Positions 1 to 11,377 are shown, counted from the first letter of the stretch. The stretch: 64,000 nt of DNA from Fonsecaea monophora (GCF_001642475.1 NW_019173985.1:62001-126000); one strand, 5' to 3'. Notes: a model not told the origin generated them from the sequence alone. Numbers and translations are program-made.

Positions 1-1483
1 GCGATGCCTCTTCCTCTTCCTCAGACTGCTGCAATATTTCCTCCGTCTCAATCACTTCCTGGTCATCGTCCTCCTCAAGAGACTCATTTGTTGGCGTGTG
101 TTGCCGAACGATCTCCTCGAGTGCTTTTTCTGCAGATCTTTCACGTAGATCTACCTTTTCAGGTTGCAATATTTCGCTCGATCCAACGTCCTTTGCGGTA
201 CGAGAGAATTTCTGCAAGTCATCCATCACCGATGCCGTCCGGGACTCATCTTCGTCAAATCTATCCCCATCTTCGTCGTCGTCGACTGGAGCTGGGTGAT
301 CTGAAAACGAGGTTTGTCGACTTGCAGATTCGGGGCTACTCGAGGACGGCTGGCGCAGGAAGCTCAATTTCTGAAAAGCAGGCAGCTTGGACGTAACAAG
401 TTGGGATGATGGGACAGTTTGCTCTTGCTGATCAAACATTTCATTAAGTGCAGTCTTGAGACTCTCAACAAGCGATGCCGAGTCATGGATCAATATTGTT
501 CGTTTGTCAGGCGATACGTTTACATCGTACGCGTTGGTGTCCATCTGAAGATCCGCAAATATGAAGGGTGACTGGGAGACATTAAAAGCCTTGTAGACCT
601 CATTGATGGCTTTTGCAATCTGGGGCAAACCACATGGTCTGCCATTGACAAAGAACATTTGTCGATCTGGCGTCTGCCGGCCCTCCCCAAACACGGGCTT
701 GGAAATGTGGCCTCTGACACGTATATTGGTATGCTTGTCTTTTCGCGCCATTTGTGTCAATGTAGGCTGATAATCCAGCTCGAGGTCGAGAGCAACCAGT
801 GCACTTAGTGTTTTAGCCCCGTAGACGTTTGCAATATTTTCCCGGGTAGTGGCATTGCCTTTTGTAGAAAAGACCATCATGCTTTTACTTTTGGGCATCG
901 TATTCTTGACCGTGAATTTGACGTTGACGCCAATACAGGCATAGGCCTGCAGCAAGCCCAAGACTTTGTTATACTCGCGTTTGATGTTCTTGGTGAGCTC
1001 TTTGCGTCGCACAGGGAGACTCTCGAACAAATTCTCAACACTGGCAGTAGTTCCTCTCTGAGCGGCAACCACGGTCACTGACTTGAGCTTGCCCAAGGAG
1101 TCAAAATCCAGCCGCTTGCCCTTGGGCGCTTCATCCGCTTGTGCGGTGACAATTGAGAACTTAGAAAGGGCACAGAGTGAAGAAAGTGCTTCGCCTCGAA
1201 AACCAAAGGTCTGGAGACTAGAAAGGTCATCGAAGCTGGATAGTTTGGAAGTGTAATGCTTGAGAGCGAGAGTGTCGTAGTTGGCTGGAGCAATGCCGGA
1301 GCCATTGTCTTGCACTTCAATCGAGTCCAAGCCATGGTTTTTGAAGCGAACTTCGACAGTAGTGGCACCTGCATCGAGACTGTTCTCGACTAGTTCTTTA
1401 GCCACGGAACAAAGATCGACGATGACTTGCCCCGATTGAATCTGGTGAACTGATCTGGCCTCGATGGCCTTGATGGTAGCCAT
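1..1483 (-). CDS. PMS1: DNA mismatch repair protein PMS1 (MutL homologue), C-terminus beyond window
   Basis: This is the GHKL-ATPase subunit of the MutL-alpha heterodimer (with Mlh1), which acts in the nucleus after MutS homologues recognise a mismatch. The reading frame is open from the ATG at 1483 to the left edge, giving about 494 residues with no stop and no intron. Motif I (KELVENSLDAGA, with the expected catalytic Glu at residue 30 and Mg-binding Asn at 34), motif II (DNGSGI) and motif III (GFRGEALSSL) are all present. The transducer domain follows with FFVNGRP and NAYDVNVSPDKR. An acidic, low-complexity linker (runs of Glu/Asp) reaches the window edge, as expected between the ATPase and the C-terminal dimerisation/endonuclease domain, which is outside the window. 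It is divergent from the F-box gene, with about 370 bases of shared upstream DNA. The family call is secure; only the N-terminal half can be judged. Confidence 0.96.
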   Translation of the reverse strand, partial: MATIKAIEARSVHQIQSGQVIVDLCSVAKELVENSLDAGATTVEVRFKNHGLDSIEVQDNGSGIAPANYDTLALKHYTSKLSSFDDLSSLQTFGFRGEALSSLCALSKFSIVTAQADEAPKGKRLDFDSLGKLKSVTVVAAQRGTTASVENLFESLPVRRKELTKNIKREYNKVLGLLQAYACIGVNVKFTVKNTMPKSKSMMVFSTKGNATTRENIANVYGAKTLSALVALDLELDYQPTLTQMARKDKHTNIRVRGHISKPVFGEGRQTPDRQMFFVNGRPCGLPQIAKAINEVYKAFNVSQSPFIFADLQMDTNAYDVNVSPDKRTILIHDSASLVESLKTALNEMFDQQEQTVPSSQLVTSKLPAFQKLSFLRQPSSSSPESASRQTSFSDHPAPVDDDEDGDRFDEDESRTASVMDDLQKFSRTAKDVGSSEILQPEKVDLRERSAEKALEEIVRQHTPTNESLEEDDDQEVIETEEILQQSEEEEEAS

Positions 1484-1856
1484 CCCAGGCCATGTTGCTT
1501 CCACCTGACTAATGACAGGACAGAACCGGGAGCGAAAAACCCCACCGTCACCCAACAAGCCCAAGTTGATAACGATCGAACGCAATTTGATGGACGTCTG
1601 GATGGTGAGAAGCGCGGTGAACGTGAAGGCGAAAATGGGGCTGACGCTGATTCGCGGAGAATTGACGACAGCGCCAAGATCGCCAAGCATTACGTCAATT
1701 GGTTGTTGTACGCAAAGCGGCGAATTTGGTCTTTTCGATGCTCACGGCATGGCAAAGTCGGGAGGCAATTTGCATTCGTTATCTTGGAAAACATCAAAGA
1801 GACCTTCAGGCTGGTGAAGAGGTTCTGGTTTTCCTTACCGTACGACTCTTTCTCCA
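1484..1856. promoter_or_regulatory. Shared upstream region of PMS1 and F-box/WD40 gene
   Basis: This is a 373-base divergent intergenic region between two start codons facing away from each other, so it must hold both promoters. A 101-codon frame on the plus strand overlaps it but has no family resemblance and is taken as chance. I see no clear TATA box. Confidence 0.5.
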
Positions 1857-3674
1857 ATGATTCAAGATCTTCCTGCTGAGGTGATTCACCAGATCGTTGG
1901 CCACTTGCCTACAGCGTCATCCATCATCAACCTCTCGCTCGCAAACCAAAAGATCCATTCCATTATCTCAGAAGATGACCACGGTGTTTTTCGGACATTT
2001 GTGCAAAGAGCCTTTCCAACAATCAACGTCCCACCATATTGGAAGGATGTGGCGCGCACGTTGACATCACGATCGCGGGCATGGGATCGCCGCGCCTTCA
2101 TCGCCAGGGAATGCTGCCCCCCAACTGATGACAGCGACTACCTACACCCATCGCCCCACGGTTATCCAATAGGCTATCGTCCAGCTATTGACAGCTATGA
2201 GGCCTGGCATGGAGGATCGTGGGAAGATCGGAAAGAAGTGCTGGCATGGGGAGCGGCGGGAAGACTACGACTTCGAACTATTCAGAACGGCGTGACGAGT
2301 TGGAGCTCATTCAAAGTTCCAGAAGACCACAGACCCCAAACGGACATTCTAGATGTCAGGCTTTTACGACCCCATCAGAACCAAAACGCAGGCGGCGAGA
2401 CAATTCTCTTTCAGAGAACTCACCGTGAAGTCATCAGTATCGAGACATCCACCAAACCCGACAACTTTACACTAAAATCTCGCTATATCAATCTCCCTTC
2501 TGAGTTTTCCTGCCTAGATGTCAGTCAGAGCGATGAGCCTGTCCTCGCAGCTTGTGGAGACCACTGTGTCAACCTCTATCCAGTGCATAGTCCGTCTCAA
2601 ACTGTACTACCTTCTAGCTCCACCAAAGTGGAAAGGATGCACAACTACCGATCACGCATGCGGTGCGTCAAGTTTTTATCTGGGAACACGATCGCAATAG
2701 CCCACCAATTTCTCGAGGGTCGGGAGCGCGCCCCGATCGACATCTACGACATTAACCCGACTGGCCTGTCCTCAACACCCATCGCACAATCCCTATCCTC
2801 CTATGAGTCCATCCATCCATCGATGAGCCGCCACAGTGCCAATACCATTTCCCGCCTAGATGACGTGGGAGTCAGCGGAAGCTCCTCTCGACAATTATTC
2901 CTGTCCGGCTGGACCGATGGTGTAGCTCGCCTCTATGACATTAGGGCCCCTCGAAGATCAGTGGCGGACTACGTTGATCCTGTGGATGACGGCCAAATAC
3001 TTTGTCTTCTCCCAATCGGTCACGAGCGCTTCCTGGCCGGCAGCCATCAAAACGGGTGTCTGAAGTCCTTTGATTTCCGCATGCCAGGAGCTAGGGCTTA
3101 CTCGTATTTGGATGCGCGCCCACCGGAGACCGTCAAACGTCGGACGCCGCAGAGAGACATCAACATCTTTCTCACCCCCATAGTGAACACGGATCAAAGA
3201 CTCTGGGAGCCACTCCCACGGCATCCACGCAAACGTTCTCAGCGCTACCGTGGCTCTGTTTATTCCTTGTCAAGCCCATCACCAAGCTCGCCCACAATCT
3301 ACGCTGGAATAGAGAGCCACGTACTACAACTTGACTTTGTTGCCACTGACGACTTCCTCAAGGGTCACAGTCGAGTCATTAGCGGTTCTAATGTCGATAT
3401 CCTCCGGGACGAGAAGAACGAGGCCGTTCAGGATCAGGTATTCAACTTCTCCTGCTACGAGAGACCTCGCGAGGGGAAGGAAAGCACAGATCCCGTGCTA
3501 TTGAGGAAGCAAGCGGACTTGATGGACGAAGTGGCGGACGGGGATATAGATAGCCACGGGCGCAGGGAAGACCAATGGGACGGACGATGGCGGTTGAACA
3601 CGTCTGGCAAAGATCGTGGATTCGATCCAGGTCGGCGTTCCACGTGGCGAACATTGAGTCGGCATGGTCGTTAG
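1857..3674 (+). CDS. F-box / WD40-repeat protein
   Basis: This is a single-exon gene of 605 residues. An F-box lies at about residues 1-45 (LPAEVIHQIVGHLP followed by a helix-rich stretch), the usual Skp1-binding module of SCF ubiquitin ligases. Degenerate WD40-like blades follow at about 170-500, for example DEPVLAACGDHCVNLY, LFLSGWTDGVARLYDIR and FLAGSHQNGCLKSFDFR. The tail after about residue 510 is charged and probably disordered. The inferred role is substrate recognition by an SCF ligase. The substrate cannot be predicted, and I did not match it to a named orthologue. The ATG at 1857 starts directly on the F-box. Confidence 0.85.
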   Translation: MIQDLPAEVIHQIVGHLPTASSIINLSLANQKIHSIISEDDHGVFRTFVQRAFPTINVPPYWKDVARTLTSRSRAWDRRAFIARECCPPTDDSDYLHPSPHGYPIGYRPAIDSYEAWHGGSWEDRKEVLAWGAAGRLRLRTIQNGVTSWSSFKVPEDHRPQTDILDVRLLRPHQNQNAGGETILFQRTHREVISIETSTKPDNFTLKSRYINLPSEFSCLDVSQSDEPVLAACGDHCVNLYPVHSPSQTVLPSSSTKVERMHNYRSRMRCVKFLSGNTIAIAHQFLEGRERAPIDIYDINPTGLSSTPIAQSLSSYESIHPSMSRHSANTISRLDDVGVSGSSSRQLFLSGWTDGVARLYDIRAPRRSVADYVDPVDDGQILCLLPIGHERFLAGSHQNGCLKSFDFRMPGARAYSYLDARPPETVKRRTPQRDINIFLTPIVNTDQRLWEPLPRHPRKRSQRYRGSVYSLSSPSPSSPTIYAGIESHVLQLDFVATDDFLKGHSRVISGSNVDILRDEKNEAVQDQVFNFSCYERPREGKESTDPVLLRKQADLMDEVADGDIDSHGRREDQWDGRWRLNTSGKDRGFDPGRRSTWRTLSRHGR

Positions 3675-4609
3675 ATCCGATAGAGCGCAAACTCGCCGGT
3701 GGAGCCGCACAGCTTTTGTACCAACACATGCTATAGAATACACTAGCTTGACGACTGTGGTATTAAGTAAACATCCTAGACGGAATGACAATTTTGGGGA
3801 GTACCTGGTACAATTTACGAGCAACCGAACATTTGGCTTTGGTCCAACTGGTAAAGTAGTAGCCGTGGGAGAGGTAGACCCAGCCAGAGAAGACAAGGTA
3901 GGGGTATATGTGAGGGACACGGCCACCTACTGTGCGACTGTACTGTAGGTACATACCGTAGAAGTCCCATTGTGACGAGGCTGAGCTCCGTTCCCAAAAT
4001 ACGCCAATCCGAGGCTTGGACATTTATGGGGATTGGGAAACCAGGTCATTGAGGTCTATGAACTTACAAACCCCCGTTGGGGACAGTCCGCACGTTACAT
4101 ACCTTTTACTCGATCGCATGGCTTATGTGTGTACAGTCCTCTCCAACCCAAAGCTTGGAGTAAAAATGCCAGCCAGGGTGACATGGACTTTCCCCCTTTA
4201 CCCCTAAAGCGTTCTCCGTTCTCCGTTCTCCAGCCGAGGATAACCTACCCACCCGTGCGAGACAGATGGGAACACATGCGGAGAAACACAAGGTCGCCTC
4301 GTGCAGGCAGGCGGATCAGATCTCTCTCCTCACGGCACAAGCCTCATTCGAAGAGCGGCATACTCCGACATTCGGCGGGTTGGGATGCTAGAAAATATGG
4401 ATGAGGAGCAGAGAAGAGGTCTCGTGCTGGTTGAGACATGAGTGTTCAAGACTAATCCTATCTAGAGAGATATACACCATTTTGCGACGACGATAGCTGT
4501 GAGATCTTGCTCAGTGTCAGTCTCCAAAGAAAAGGAGAGCTGGGGTTCACTCAAGGATACGCTGGGAGGTGTTGGGACTTGATCAAAACGGACAAGAGAG
4601 AAGGACAGT
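3675..4609. other. Intergenic, no gene seen
   Basis: This is the downstream flank of the F-box gene and upstream flank of the dehydrogenase gene. Several short open frames overlap on both strands without any recognisable protein. It contains three exact tandem copies of the heptamer GTTCTCC at 4211-4231. Confidence 0.5.
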
Positions 4610-5670
4610 ATGGCGGCGGCACCAGAGAACGCCATAGCCTTCATAGGCAAGCATCCCCTTTCCTCGACTCTGGGTGTACACAGTGCCAACGAAGCGCAGG
4701 CCTCGGCAATATGGGTTATAACATGGCTGTCAACTTGCGCACTAAAATGCCCAAGGACATGACCCTTGTTGTGAGCGACACGTCCCAGGCTGCGATATCG
4801 AGATTCCAAGAACAAATGAAGGACGTGGGACCGGTAGTCGTTGCGACGAACGGGTCCGAAGCGATCCAGAAGGCCGTAAGTATTTGTTCCGACGTCGATT
4901 ATCGCATGGCACTCCTAAATTGAGAGCTGGTTCAGAACACGATCTTCACGGTCCTGCCGAACGACGCTGCCTGCGACAGTGTCTACCTCGATCCAACAAC
5001 AGGCGTCCTCGCTGGCGTCAAGCAAGCAGGCCCGTCCCAGGGAAAGATTGCCATGGAGTGCGGCACCATGAGCCTCGAAATCATCAACAAAGTCCGAGAC
5101 GCCTCGTCGGGATGCGGGCTCACGTTCGTTGACAGCCCTATTTCTGGAGGCCCGCTAGGAGCCAAAGCCGGCACGCTCACCATCATGGTCGGCTGCGACG
5201 AGGCCGTCTTCCCCAAGATCAAGCCTCTGCTCGAGCACATGGGCACGAGTATCCGACGGTGTGGCGACGTGGGGACCGGGACGGCGTTCAAGACCATCAA
5301 CAACTACATGTCCATCAACAACGTCCTGGTCGCGAGCGAGGCGCTCAACATCGGAGCAAAGCTGAACCTCAACATGGAGGACCTGATCGACACGGTCAAC
5401 TCCAGCAGCGGCATGAGCTGGATCACTCTCAAGAACAACCCGGTACCGGGGATAACCCCCGGGGGCGCCGCGAGTAACGACTACAACGGTGGTTTCCGGA
5501 TAGAGCTTGGCCAGAAAGATCTGACGCTGGGGGTGCAGTTGGCCAAGATGGTGGGTGCGAAACCTGTGCTGTCGATCGAGACGCTGAAGACCTTGGACGA
5601 GGTTGCGAGTGACTCGAGATATGCTGGGAAGGACTTGCGGGTCGTGTACAAGTGGCTGAACGAGCAGTAG
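4610..5670 (+). CDS. 3-hydroxyisobutyrate dehydrogenase-like NAD(P)-dependent beta-hydroxyacid dehydrogenase
   Basis: Three exons, 4610-4646, 4700-4875 and 4936-5670, give 315 residues. The N-terminal Rossmann motif FIGLGNMG is assembled only by removing intron 1 (4647-4699), which has a GC donor (GCAAGC) and AG acceptor. Intron 2 (4876-4935) is GT-AG. The substrate-binding motif reads DSPISGGPLGAKAGTL. The catalytic lysine lies in GTGTAFKTINNYMS. The C-terminal helical domain ends in KWLNEQ. Members oxidise small beta-hydroxyacids; 3-hydroxyisobutyrate dehydrogenase itself acts in valine catabolism in mitochondria. No convincing targeting peptide is visible here, so the compartment and substrate remain open. 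Other beta-hydroxyacid dehydrogenases, such as tartronate-semialdehyde reductase types, are possible. Confidence 0.88.
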
Positions 5671-6043
5671 TCTGGGGATGATTGTTGTTGGTTTCTTCGG
5701 CATGTGGTGCTAGAAGTCGACGAGATGAAGATGCAACACAGTCAAGTAGGCAAATTTTATGGGTTATGAGCGTCTCAAAGCACATATTGACTGCCGGAGA
5801 TCTTCTGATCCTCTGTGCAATGCCTTGCTCGTCCTGATGTCCAAAATGAAGATAATATCTGAATCTCATCTAAAAGCGGCGTTGGCCTCCTGCGCCTTTC
5901 TGCCCGCAAAATAAATTTCCTAATTGGCTTTTCCTCCGCATTTCAATTCTACCAACCAACCGACCTTCGTTCGACCAAGTTCATCTCTCTATCCTATATA
6001 GCAACCTCAAATCTTCTCATTCTCAACTTTGAATTTCACACCA
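5671..6043. promoter_or_regulatory. Intergenic and FMC1 promoter with TATA element
   Basis: This holds the dehydrogenase 3' flank and the FMC1 promoter. A TATATA element at 5995-6000 lies about 45 bases before the FMC1 ATG, within a pyrimidine-rich leader (TCATCTCTCTATCC). Confidence 0.45.
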
Positions 6044-6436
6044 ATGGCTCCCACCGCCAGTGCCCCGTCCCTCCGGACCCTCTACCGGCGCCTCCTCCGC
6101 GAACTGCCCCCGACACCTCAACCACGGCACACGCTGCCCCGATCACCCCTCCACGCCTCGATCCGGACGCATTTGTCGTCGTATCGGGAGGGGCAGCAGC
6201 AGCAGAATTCCGCTTCGGACAACGGAGCAGCCACGGCTGTCACGGACAACCAGCTCGCGCGCCTGCAGGAGCTGGAGCAGTTCGTCATGTACCTGCGCGC
6301 GCAGAGGATGTACGGCACGCTGCTGCACCGATATAACCCGGGGATGGGTATGGATGAGGAGGAGCGGGTGCGGCTGACGGCGCGGCGGGTGGGCATGGAG
6401 ATGCCGGTTGAGTTTGAGTGGAAGGTGAAGCAGTGA
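6044..6436 (+). CDS. FMC1: Fmc1-type mitochondrial ATP synthase assembly factor (LYR family)
   Basis: This is a single-exon gene of 130 residues. An LYR motif occurs at residues 11-13 (TLYRRLLRELP), as in the Complex1_LYR-like family. The C-terminal half carries the fungal Fmc1 signature (RAQRMYGTLLHRYNPGM, then DEEERVRLTARRVGMEMP). In yeast, Fmc1 works with Atp12 in assembly of the F1 sector of ATP synthase in the mitochondrial matrix. A central Gln/Ser/Ala-rich insert (about residues 50-75) separates the LYR helix from the conserved tail. The ATG at 6044 is chosen because it is the first ATG and lies just ahead of the LYR helix. Confidence 0.9.
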   Translation: MAPTASAPSLRTLYRRLLRELPPTPQPRHTLPRSPLHASIRTHLSSYREGQQQQNSASDNGAATAVTDNQLARLQELEQFVMYLRAQRMYGTLLHRYNPGMGMDEEERVRLTARRVGMEMPVEFEWKVKQ

Positions 6437-7639
6437 ATCGAGTCTTGTCTGGTTACCTGAGATTGCCCTGGGGAAGGGTGACAAAATATCCCGTCAGGGA
6501 ACTTGAGTTTATGACAAGTTGCAGAGTGGGTGCGGGAACACGAAATGCCTAGCATTGGGAGCTTGGAGTCGCTCGATGGAGCGCTGTCCTGCGGTCTCTC
6601 CTGGGATCGCATGACGGAGGGAGGGCAGTGCCCAGCACGCTGAAATACGGACCAGAAATGCACGCACGCAGACTGGAGACATGGACACCAGCGTCGAGAG
6701 CCACAGCGACACGGTATCCGAAGGTCCACACACATGTCTGAGGCCAACAGAACAACCTTGGCTGGGCTTGTCCTGCATGTACCGAACCCACCTACCTACT
6801 CAGGAGCATCGGGGCCATTGTTCGAGTGCCATTGCTAGCCTGGTTGAAAACAACACCTGGATAACGAACCCCTCCCATCCACTAACCGAATGTCCGAATC
6901 AATATATTGTAATCTCTCATTCCAGGACCATCGTCGAAGAAAGAGACGGGCGGATGCGGCAACGAACACAAATACGCCACACGCTGCAGATCTAGACTTG
7001 GTATTCTCATCCCACATCCCGATATGATAGACAGGTGCCAGCTATTCCATGCCATCTACTCATCTACCTCTGTGTGTGTGTGTGTGTGTGTGTACATGTC
7101 GAGCTCAAATCACGCTCCCCAGAGCCAAAACCAAAAGCCACGGCAGGTTCACAATCCATCCAGACGGGCCGCAACCCCATCGATCGATCGAGCCGCAAAA
7201 TACTTCTTGTGGTACGCTGCACGGGAGACATCGACGAAACGGCCACTATACCAAGGCCCGTGGAAGAACCCTTCTACACCCTAGATATGTAGAGTAGGGT
7301 AGGGTAGATAGATAGATACTGGGAATCTAGACGAGTCAAACACTCAAACAGAAATCCATTGATAACCCAATACTCCGAAATAGCTCTCGTACCAACTATG
7401 ACGTGCCAGCAATATCCGTCTCGAGATCTCCTTGTCCCTGTCCACAGCGTTATACTCAATTGATCCTTCACCGTTGACCATATTGATAGCAATCCCGCAA
7501 CGTGTGCAGAGTCCATCGTTGATCCATCCTCTCCCTGCCTAATATCTCCAAGAGCCTTGTTTGACCTGTACCTCTCCAAAATGCGCCCGTCCCACAGTCC
7601 TGCGCGCCCCTTTCCGACACCCGTCAGTGTACCCAGATT
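6437..7639. other. Intergenic, no gene seen; microsatellites
   Basis: This lies between the convergent ends of FMC1 and the first Clr5 gene. It contains a (TG)n run at 7071-7093 and a GGGTA/GATA-rich patch at 7291-7318. Open frames on both strands look like chance, with compositional bias and no domains. Confidence 0.5.
7071..7093. repeat. (TG)n microsatellite
   Basis: This is an uninterrupted TG dinucleotide run of about 23 bases in the FMC1-Clr5 intergenic region. Confidence 0.95.
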
Positions 7640-9931
7640 TCAGAACGCAAAGAAGTCTTGCTCGTTGTGAAGATCCTGGTCTTGATCTTGTGGGGCGTCC
7701 CATGCTTGCAGGTCGATATTGTCAAAGAAGCCAAGGTCGAACGTGCTGAGGTCGCCTTCTGTGTCGAGGACCATTGAGTCAACGTCAAAGTCATAGTTGG
7801 TACTCCCGAAGTTGTCGAATTCCTGGAATTCAGCGTCGTTGTTGAGGGTAGGGAGGAGAGTTTTAGTGTCTGGTATTGTGGTCGTGAAATCTTGTCCACT
7901 TGCTGGCAGTGACTGTGGGAGAGCAAGATACTCAGGTACGAATGTTAGGAGAGTTTCATCACTCGGTCTGTGTGCGTCGGTCAGCCAATTTGACATGGAA
8001 CCCAGTTCATCCTGGTCAAATGCTTCATACCCTCCATCCTGTAGGGTGACTTCCAGGCCCCCCGCGTGTTCTGATGATTCATGCTCTGCCCTAGATCCAA
8101 GGCCGTTCTCAATGTTCCAGGATGACTGCATGATAGGTATAGTGTCAAGAAGGTCTGGAGCTTCGACTGGGTGAGAATTCTGGTGGGTGTCCTGGCTGAG
8201 CGTCTTGTCGATCGCCGTGACTCCTTCCTCGATATCTTCACGGGCTGGGAGACTGGCGTTGCTTTCCACACCAGAGACGTCGTTATCCCACTCATTCCAC
8301 GGCTCAGCGTGTAACTTGGGCCTCTCGGATTCTTCAAATTCTTCAACTTCTTCCAGCTGCACGCGCCTGAGCTCCATTTGAAGCTGGTCAAGCACGTCTT
8401 CATCTCCTGCATCACCGACCTCAGACACCGTGGCCCCCTCTCCTTTTGATTTTGCCCGCGTCTGATTAAGACGGTGCACAATATCTAATGGAATATTATG
8501 TTCCGGGCGATAGATCTGACAAGCAATATTGTATGCCTTGAGACACCACTCCTCCGTCCCCGAGAAGTCTTCTGCGGTCTCGCAAATGTCTGCGAGGAGC
8601 AACATGGAAGACGCGGTGACCCACAGCGACGCCGAATCACCTTGAGTGGACTTATCATCTAGCTCCAAGGATTGCAGCAAAATCTTTGACGCCGACTCGT
8701 CGAGACCATGAAGATAATTCAGTTGTCCAATCTCATACAGCACCTTTCTGTAGTAAACATGCTTCTGGCCCACTTTGTCACCGGTACGCTGTAGTAAAGA
8801 AAGCCAGCATTGGGATGCTGTTTCGAAATCCGCACGCGAGGCTGTAGTCTTGGTCATGTCATAGTCGCATTGGAGAACTAGCCAGGAGTCGTACTGCACT
8901 TGTCTCCTGGCAACGTCGTAGCACACATTCAGCAGGAGCCGCGAGGACATACCTTGTGCCTCGGAGTTTTGAATTAATTTTAGAAGCATTGATATGGGAT
9001 GGTTTGGTTGAAGAAGACTTTTGGCCAGAATGAGCAGGAAGGAGTAAATTTCGCAGATTCCTTGACTAATGATACCGCCTGCACGGTTAAAGTAGACATG
9101 CATCAAAAGTGCGGGCAACATGGGATGCTGTTCTCTGAGTGATGCCACTGCTCGAGTGCAAAGAACTCTCATCGCTGCCTGGCCGGCGTGAAATGCCCCG
9201 CGCAAGAGCGCAAGTTTGATACAATCGATAGAGTCAAATAGTTGGTCTATATATGGCCTATCCGGCTCGACATAGTGTCCGGCGTTGGACATCGGTTGTC
9301 TGAAGTAGTCGTCGCTTTGCTGGAGTCGCCACGCGTAGTAATTGTTCAGTTGAATCAACGTCAATTCGAGATCATGCATACCTTCAGACTGCTTTAGAAG
9401 GATCGTTGGCATAGTCAGTACTCGGCGACTGCGCTCAGCTTCTGTTCCATGGTTTTGGTCTAGGGGGCCCGTCAGAGAGTGCAGATAGGCTGCCTGTGGA
9501 AAAGACCCTGCAGTTCTCGAGTTGAGCAAGGTATCGCGCGGGAACAAGTGGCTGAAATGGCGCTTGACACGTTGTATCGGAACCGGTTGGCCATCGATAA
9601 TGGCGGTCGGCGTTCTCAGGCCAGCCTGCACAAAGATCCCGAGAACATTTGCGACAGCGCCCAATTCTTCCTTTTTGAAGTTTTTCCTTGTCCCCAGATT
9701 TTTCATCCGGGTTTTGAACATGGACAACCTTCTAGGATTAGCAGATAATGTTATTCAGCTGTTTGTAACTCACCCTGCTTCAAAGTTGTGTTCTCGTGCC
9801 AGTCGCTCAGATACCTCGGATAGGGGAAGCTTCTCGCGGATATACAATTGGTGCCATTGTTTCTTGATGCGATCCCACTCTGCTTTGCTCGGAGCGCGAT
9901 TTCGAGACCTCCTGGGCTTTGGAAGAGCCAT
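7640..9931 (-). CDS. Clr5-domain protein, copy 1 of 3
   Basis: Two exons: 9774-9931 and 7640-9731 (42-base intron; an alternative acceptor three codon-bases on would give 45). The product is 749 residues. The Clr5 domain (about residues 15-75) begins PSKAEWDRIKKQWHQLYI and ends FKTRMKNLGTRKNFKKEE, with the intron inside it at phase 2. The middle (about 100-440) is alpha-helical and TPR-like in feel (repeated Leu/Ala helices such as YEIGQLNYLHGLDESASKIL). The C-terminal third is acidic and disordered with Asp-rich patches. Clr5 in fission yeast is linked to transcriptional silencing; filamentous fungi have many Clr5-domain proteins of unknown role. It is the first of a tandem trio with the genes at 11.4-13.4 and 14.9-16.7 kb but more divergent from both. 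The start is the ATG just before the basic leader MALPKPRRSRNR. Confidence 0.85.
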
Positions 9932-11377
9932 GTGATTGGAGAGGAAGTGATGCACAACCTAAAACGGTCACGGACTCCAACCTCAGCCTGATGGAGACCT
10001 TGGCTGGCTGAGAAAGCCTTAGAAAGCAGTAAATGTTGTAGCAGTAGACGGTCCACAAGGAGAAGGTATTACGAGCAAATGAACAGATCATCATCTAGTC
10101 CGAAGCACATTCGAGACCGGGTCAGAATATATACATCTCTTGAACACCTGGGAACTCTAGCAGAAAGTTGTTAATTGCGGAGACAAGCACAACAACTTTT
10201 GTCATAGCCAATCATCGCCGACCGTCCCGTGGCGGTCAGGTCGAATACGAGGAGCAAGGGGTTATGGAGATTCAGTGGCAGACAAGCAATGGAGAGGCCC
10301 CAGTGACCAGGCAATGTAATACATTTCTTCGTCTCTCAGTTGCTTCCAGCTCACGAATGCTGTCCATTTATGCTATTGTAGGAGGTACAGAAAGAAGAGA
10401 CACAAAGACCAAGGGAACATAGAAGGCGCCTGTCAAGAACAACTTTCCTAACAGGACTAGTCATAATACAGCCTAGCCCAGCACGTGCCTACCCACGTGC
10501 AATGCATGCTAACCAGAATAAGCGATAAGGTCCTTGGACGCAAATCACAGCCCAAGAACCCTTGAGATCTGACTCTTTTCAGACCTTGGTGCTCTAGTAA
10601 CTATTTCCAGCTGCTTACCACCAACAAAAGGAAATTCTCAGTGAAAGAAACCCAGCTCACTTCTCGACTTGACATAAACGATACCCACAAACCACCTCCT
10701 GAGAATCCCAAGCCCGAGGGAAGCCAGAGTAGAACACGTCATACTGGTGCAGACCTGAAAGTGATGCTCAGACCATGTACTCGACCAGCCAGCCTGAATG
10801 TCGCAGTGCCGGAGGAAACCGCCGTCCAGTTGCTGGCTGTTGGACATAAAGAACTAGGGTTGGTATCGATGACCAAAACGATAGTACATGGTGTTCAGGC
10901 TGCGGCTATTTCCTCTCTTGCACACCTCCATCCCGTTTCACTGAAATCGGTCCTCAGTTTGATGTCGACGGGGCATAACCTCACAACAGAACCGCACGAC
11001 AGAAAAGGAGCGTTCAGGTAAGGTCAGTGCAAGAGGAAACCTAGGACGGTGTGGCAAACCCATCTTGTGCGAGTTAATTTCCAATCTGCCGCGTGATTGC
11101 CCTCAAGTACTGAACAGCCCAGAACAACGGCGTGCATGTAGTCCGTGTCCTTCTCGTTGAGGTAATATGGTCATCCCTGTAGTTGTCGCACAGACTATCT
11201 CAGAGTGGTAGCAGCTCAAAAGTCCAAGCGTCAAGAAATCCACTTCGAGGGTCCAGCTACTGGGCGGGAGGAAGGGGATCCAGCCTCGCCCCCGAAAGCC
11301 AAATCCGACAACTTGAATCACTTTCACGCCGATACTTTGCATCCGTAACTCGTCATCATGACCAACAGTGTTCCGAC
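9932..11377. other. Intergenic between Clr5 copies 1 and 2
   Basis: This holds the promoter of Clr5 copy 1 and the 3' flank of copy 2. No gene is recognisable. Bases 11240-11313 share a segment with 14582-14653 downstream of copy 3. Confidence 0.5.
11240..11313. repeat. Downstream-flank repeat, copy B (of Clr5 copy 2)
   Basis: The first 34 bases (11240-11273) are identical to 14582-14615, and the next 40 or so are about 80% similar with small indels. It lies about 65 bases past the stop of Clr5 copy 2; the partner lies just past the disabled tail of Clr5 copy 3. On the minus strand both could read PPSSWTLEV, but neither lies in a plausible gene. I interpret it as duplicated 3' flank. Confidence 0.8.

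Noticed and set aside
1512..1817. 101-codon frame in the PMS1/F-box promoter
   Set aside because: It lies wholly in the divergent promoter and has no similarity to known proteins.
5155..5703. 182-codon minus-strand frame
   Set aside because: It is antisense to the hydroxyacid dehydrogenase exon 3.
7291..7318. GGGTA-rich patch considered as telomere-like sequence
   Set aside because: The units are irregular (GGGTA, GATA) and not TTAGGG; best seen as a small microsatellite.
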